DNA of 5,248 nucleotides from Caldilineaceae bacterium (GTDB taxonomy: Bacteria > Chloroflexota > Anaerolineae > Caldilineales > Caldilineaceae), in NCBI GenBank assembly GCA_024643705.1, contig JAHEML010000335.1:1-5248 (forward strand), given 5' to 3'. Below the pieces are notes generated by a model that saw only the letters and a list, made by a program, of their open reading frames with translations, had not been told where the DNA came from and made no database searches. Positions 4,738 to 5,248 of this stretch are shown here, one piece after another. The translations under genes and the position numbers were made by a program. Position 1 is the first letter of the stretch; the number at the start of each line of letters is the position of its first letter.

Positions 4738-5248
4738 ATGACAGTACCAACAATGGCTCCCTACGGCACATGGAAATCGCCCATCACCGCTGATTTGATT
4801 GTGGCTGATTCTATCAGTCTTGGCCAAATTATGCGGGACGGAGCAGACATCTATTGGGCCGAGATGCGTCCCCAGGAAAAGGGGCGCTATGTGGTGGTGC
4901 GCCGCAGACCAAACGGCCAAACCACCGACGTAAACCCGGCCCCCTTCAATGTGCGGACACGGGTTCACGAATACGGCGGCGGCTCGTACACTGTCCACAA
5001 TGGTACGCTCTATTTTACAAATTTCGCCGATCAGCGGCTCTATTGCCAGCCGATGGGCGGTACGCCGGAAGCCTTGACACCAGAGGGCGTGGACATCCGC
5101 TTCGCCGACTGTGTAATGGATAGCCAGCGCAATCGGTTGATCGGCGTGCGCGAGGATCATCGCAGCGGGGGTAGCGAGGCAGTGAATACCATCTCTGGGC
5201 TGGGTCTCGCCACCGGCGGCGAAGGAGACGTGCTTGTCTCTGGCAGCG
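4738..5248 (+). CDS. S9-family (prolyl oligopeptidase-type) serine peptidase, N-terminal part (runs off window)
   Basis: 170 codons are visible and the frame is open at the window end. The peptide begins MTVPTMAPYGTWKSPITADL, followed by beta-propeller-like blade repeats: DIYWAEMRP (37-45), RTRVHEYGGGSYTVHNGTLYF (73-93, the most characteristic stretch), FADQRLY (96-102) and RNRLIGVRED (131-140). Relatives are cytoplasmic dipeptidyl-/acylaminoacyl-peptidase-like enzymes whose propeller filters small peptides to a C-terminal alpha/beta hydrolase. The Ser-Asp-His triad lies beyond this window, so catalytic competence cannot be judged. No signal peptide is seen. The start has GAGG at 4726-4729 with an 8-nt spacer and sits only 4 nt after the preceding stop, suggesting one transcript and possible translational coupling. 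Exact substrates are unknown. Confidence 0.85.
   Translation, partial: MTVPTMAPYGTWKSPITADLIVADSISLGQIMRDGADIYWAEMRPQEKGRYVVVRRRPNGQTTDVNPAPFNVRTRVHEYGGGSYTVHNGTLYFTNFADQRLYCQPMGGTPEALTPEGVDIRFADCVMDSQRNRLIGVREDHRSGGSEAVNTISGLGLATGGEGDVLVSGS

Overview
The window reads as a GC-rich bacterial chromosome segment with all readable genes on the + strand. My best guess at source is a Chloroflexota (Anaerolineae/Caldilineae-like) genome. This is an inference from three things: a ferredoxin-ASKHA corrinoid-activator-type protein, an S9 peptidase of the RTRVHEYGGG type, and short palindromic repeats scattered between and inside genes. No rRNA or other marker here can prove the taxonomy.

Layout. Positions 1-45 probably hold the last codons of an upstream gene. 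A 210-bp gap (46-255) follows, dominated by a 114-bp nested palindrome (110-223). A first gene pair follows: a class I SAM-dependent methyltransferase with a C-terminal THUMP-like domain (256-1467, TTG start), then a stand-alone CinA-C/PncC-type nicotinamide-nucleotide amidase (1485-2024). The next gap (2025-2204) carries two more stem-loop-forming repeats. A second group then runs almost without spacing: an unrecognised 88-residue protein (2205-2471), a 740-residue [2Fe-2S] ferredoxin plus ASKHA ATPase-like protein of the RACo/DUF4445 kind (2511-4733), and the N-terminal part of an S9-family serine peptidase (4738 to the window end).

Functionally the genes look like housekeeping or metabolic genes rather than one system: RNA methylation, pyridine-nucleotide recycling, reductive reactivation of a corrinoid protein, and peptide breakdown. 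No corrinoid protein or corrinoid methyltransferase is visible beside the activator, so its partner must lie elsewhere.

The most interesting signal is the repeat content. Palindromic elements occur in both intergenic gaps, and a third lies in frame inside the activator gene (3903-3966), adding a low-complexity insert of about 35 residues between two ATPase motifs. I see no CRISPR array, tRNA, IS element, phage gene or defence system, and no convincing undescribed system beyond this repeat behaviour.
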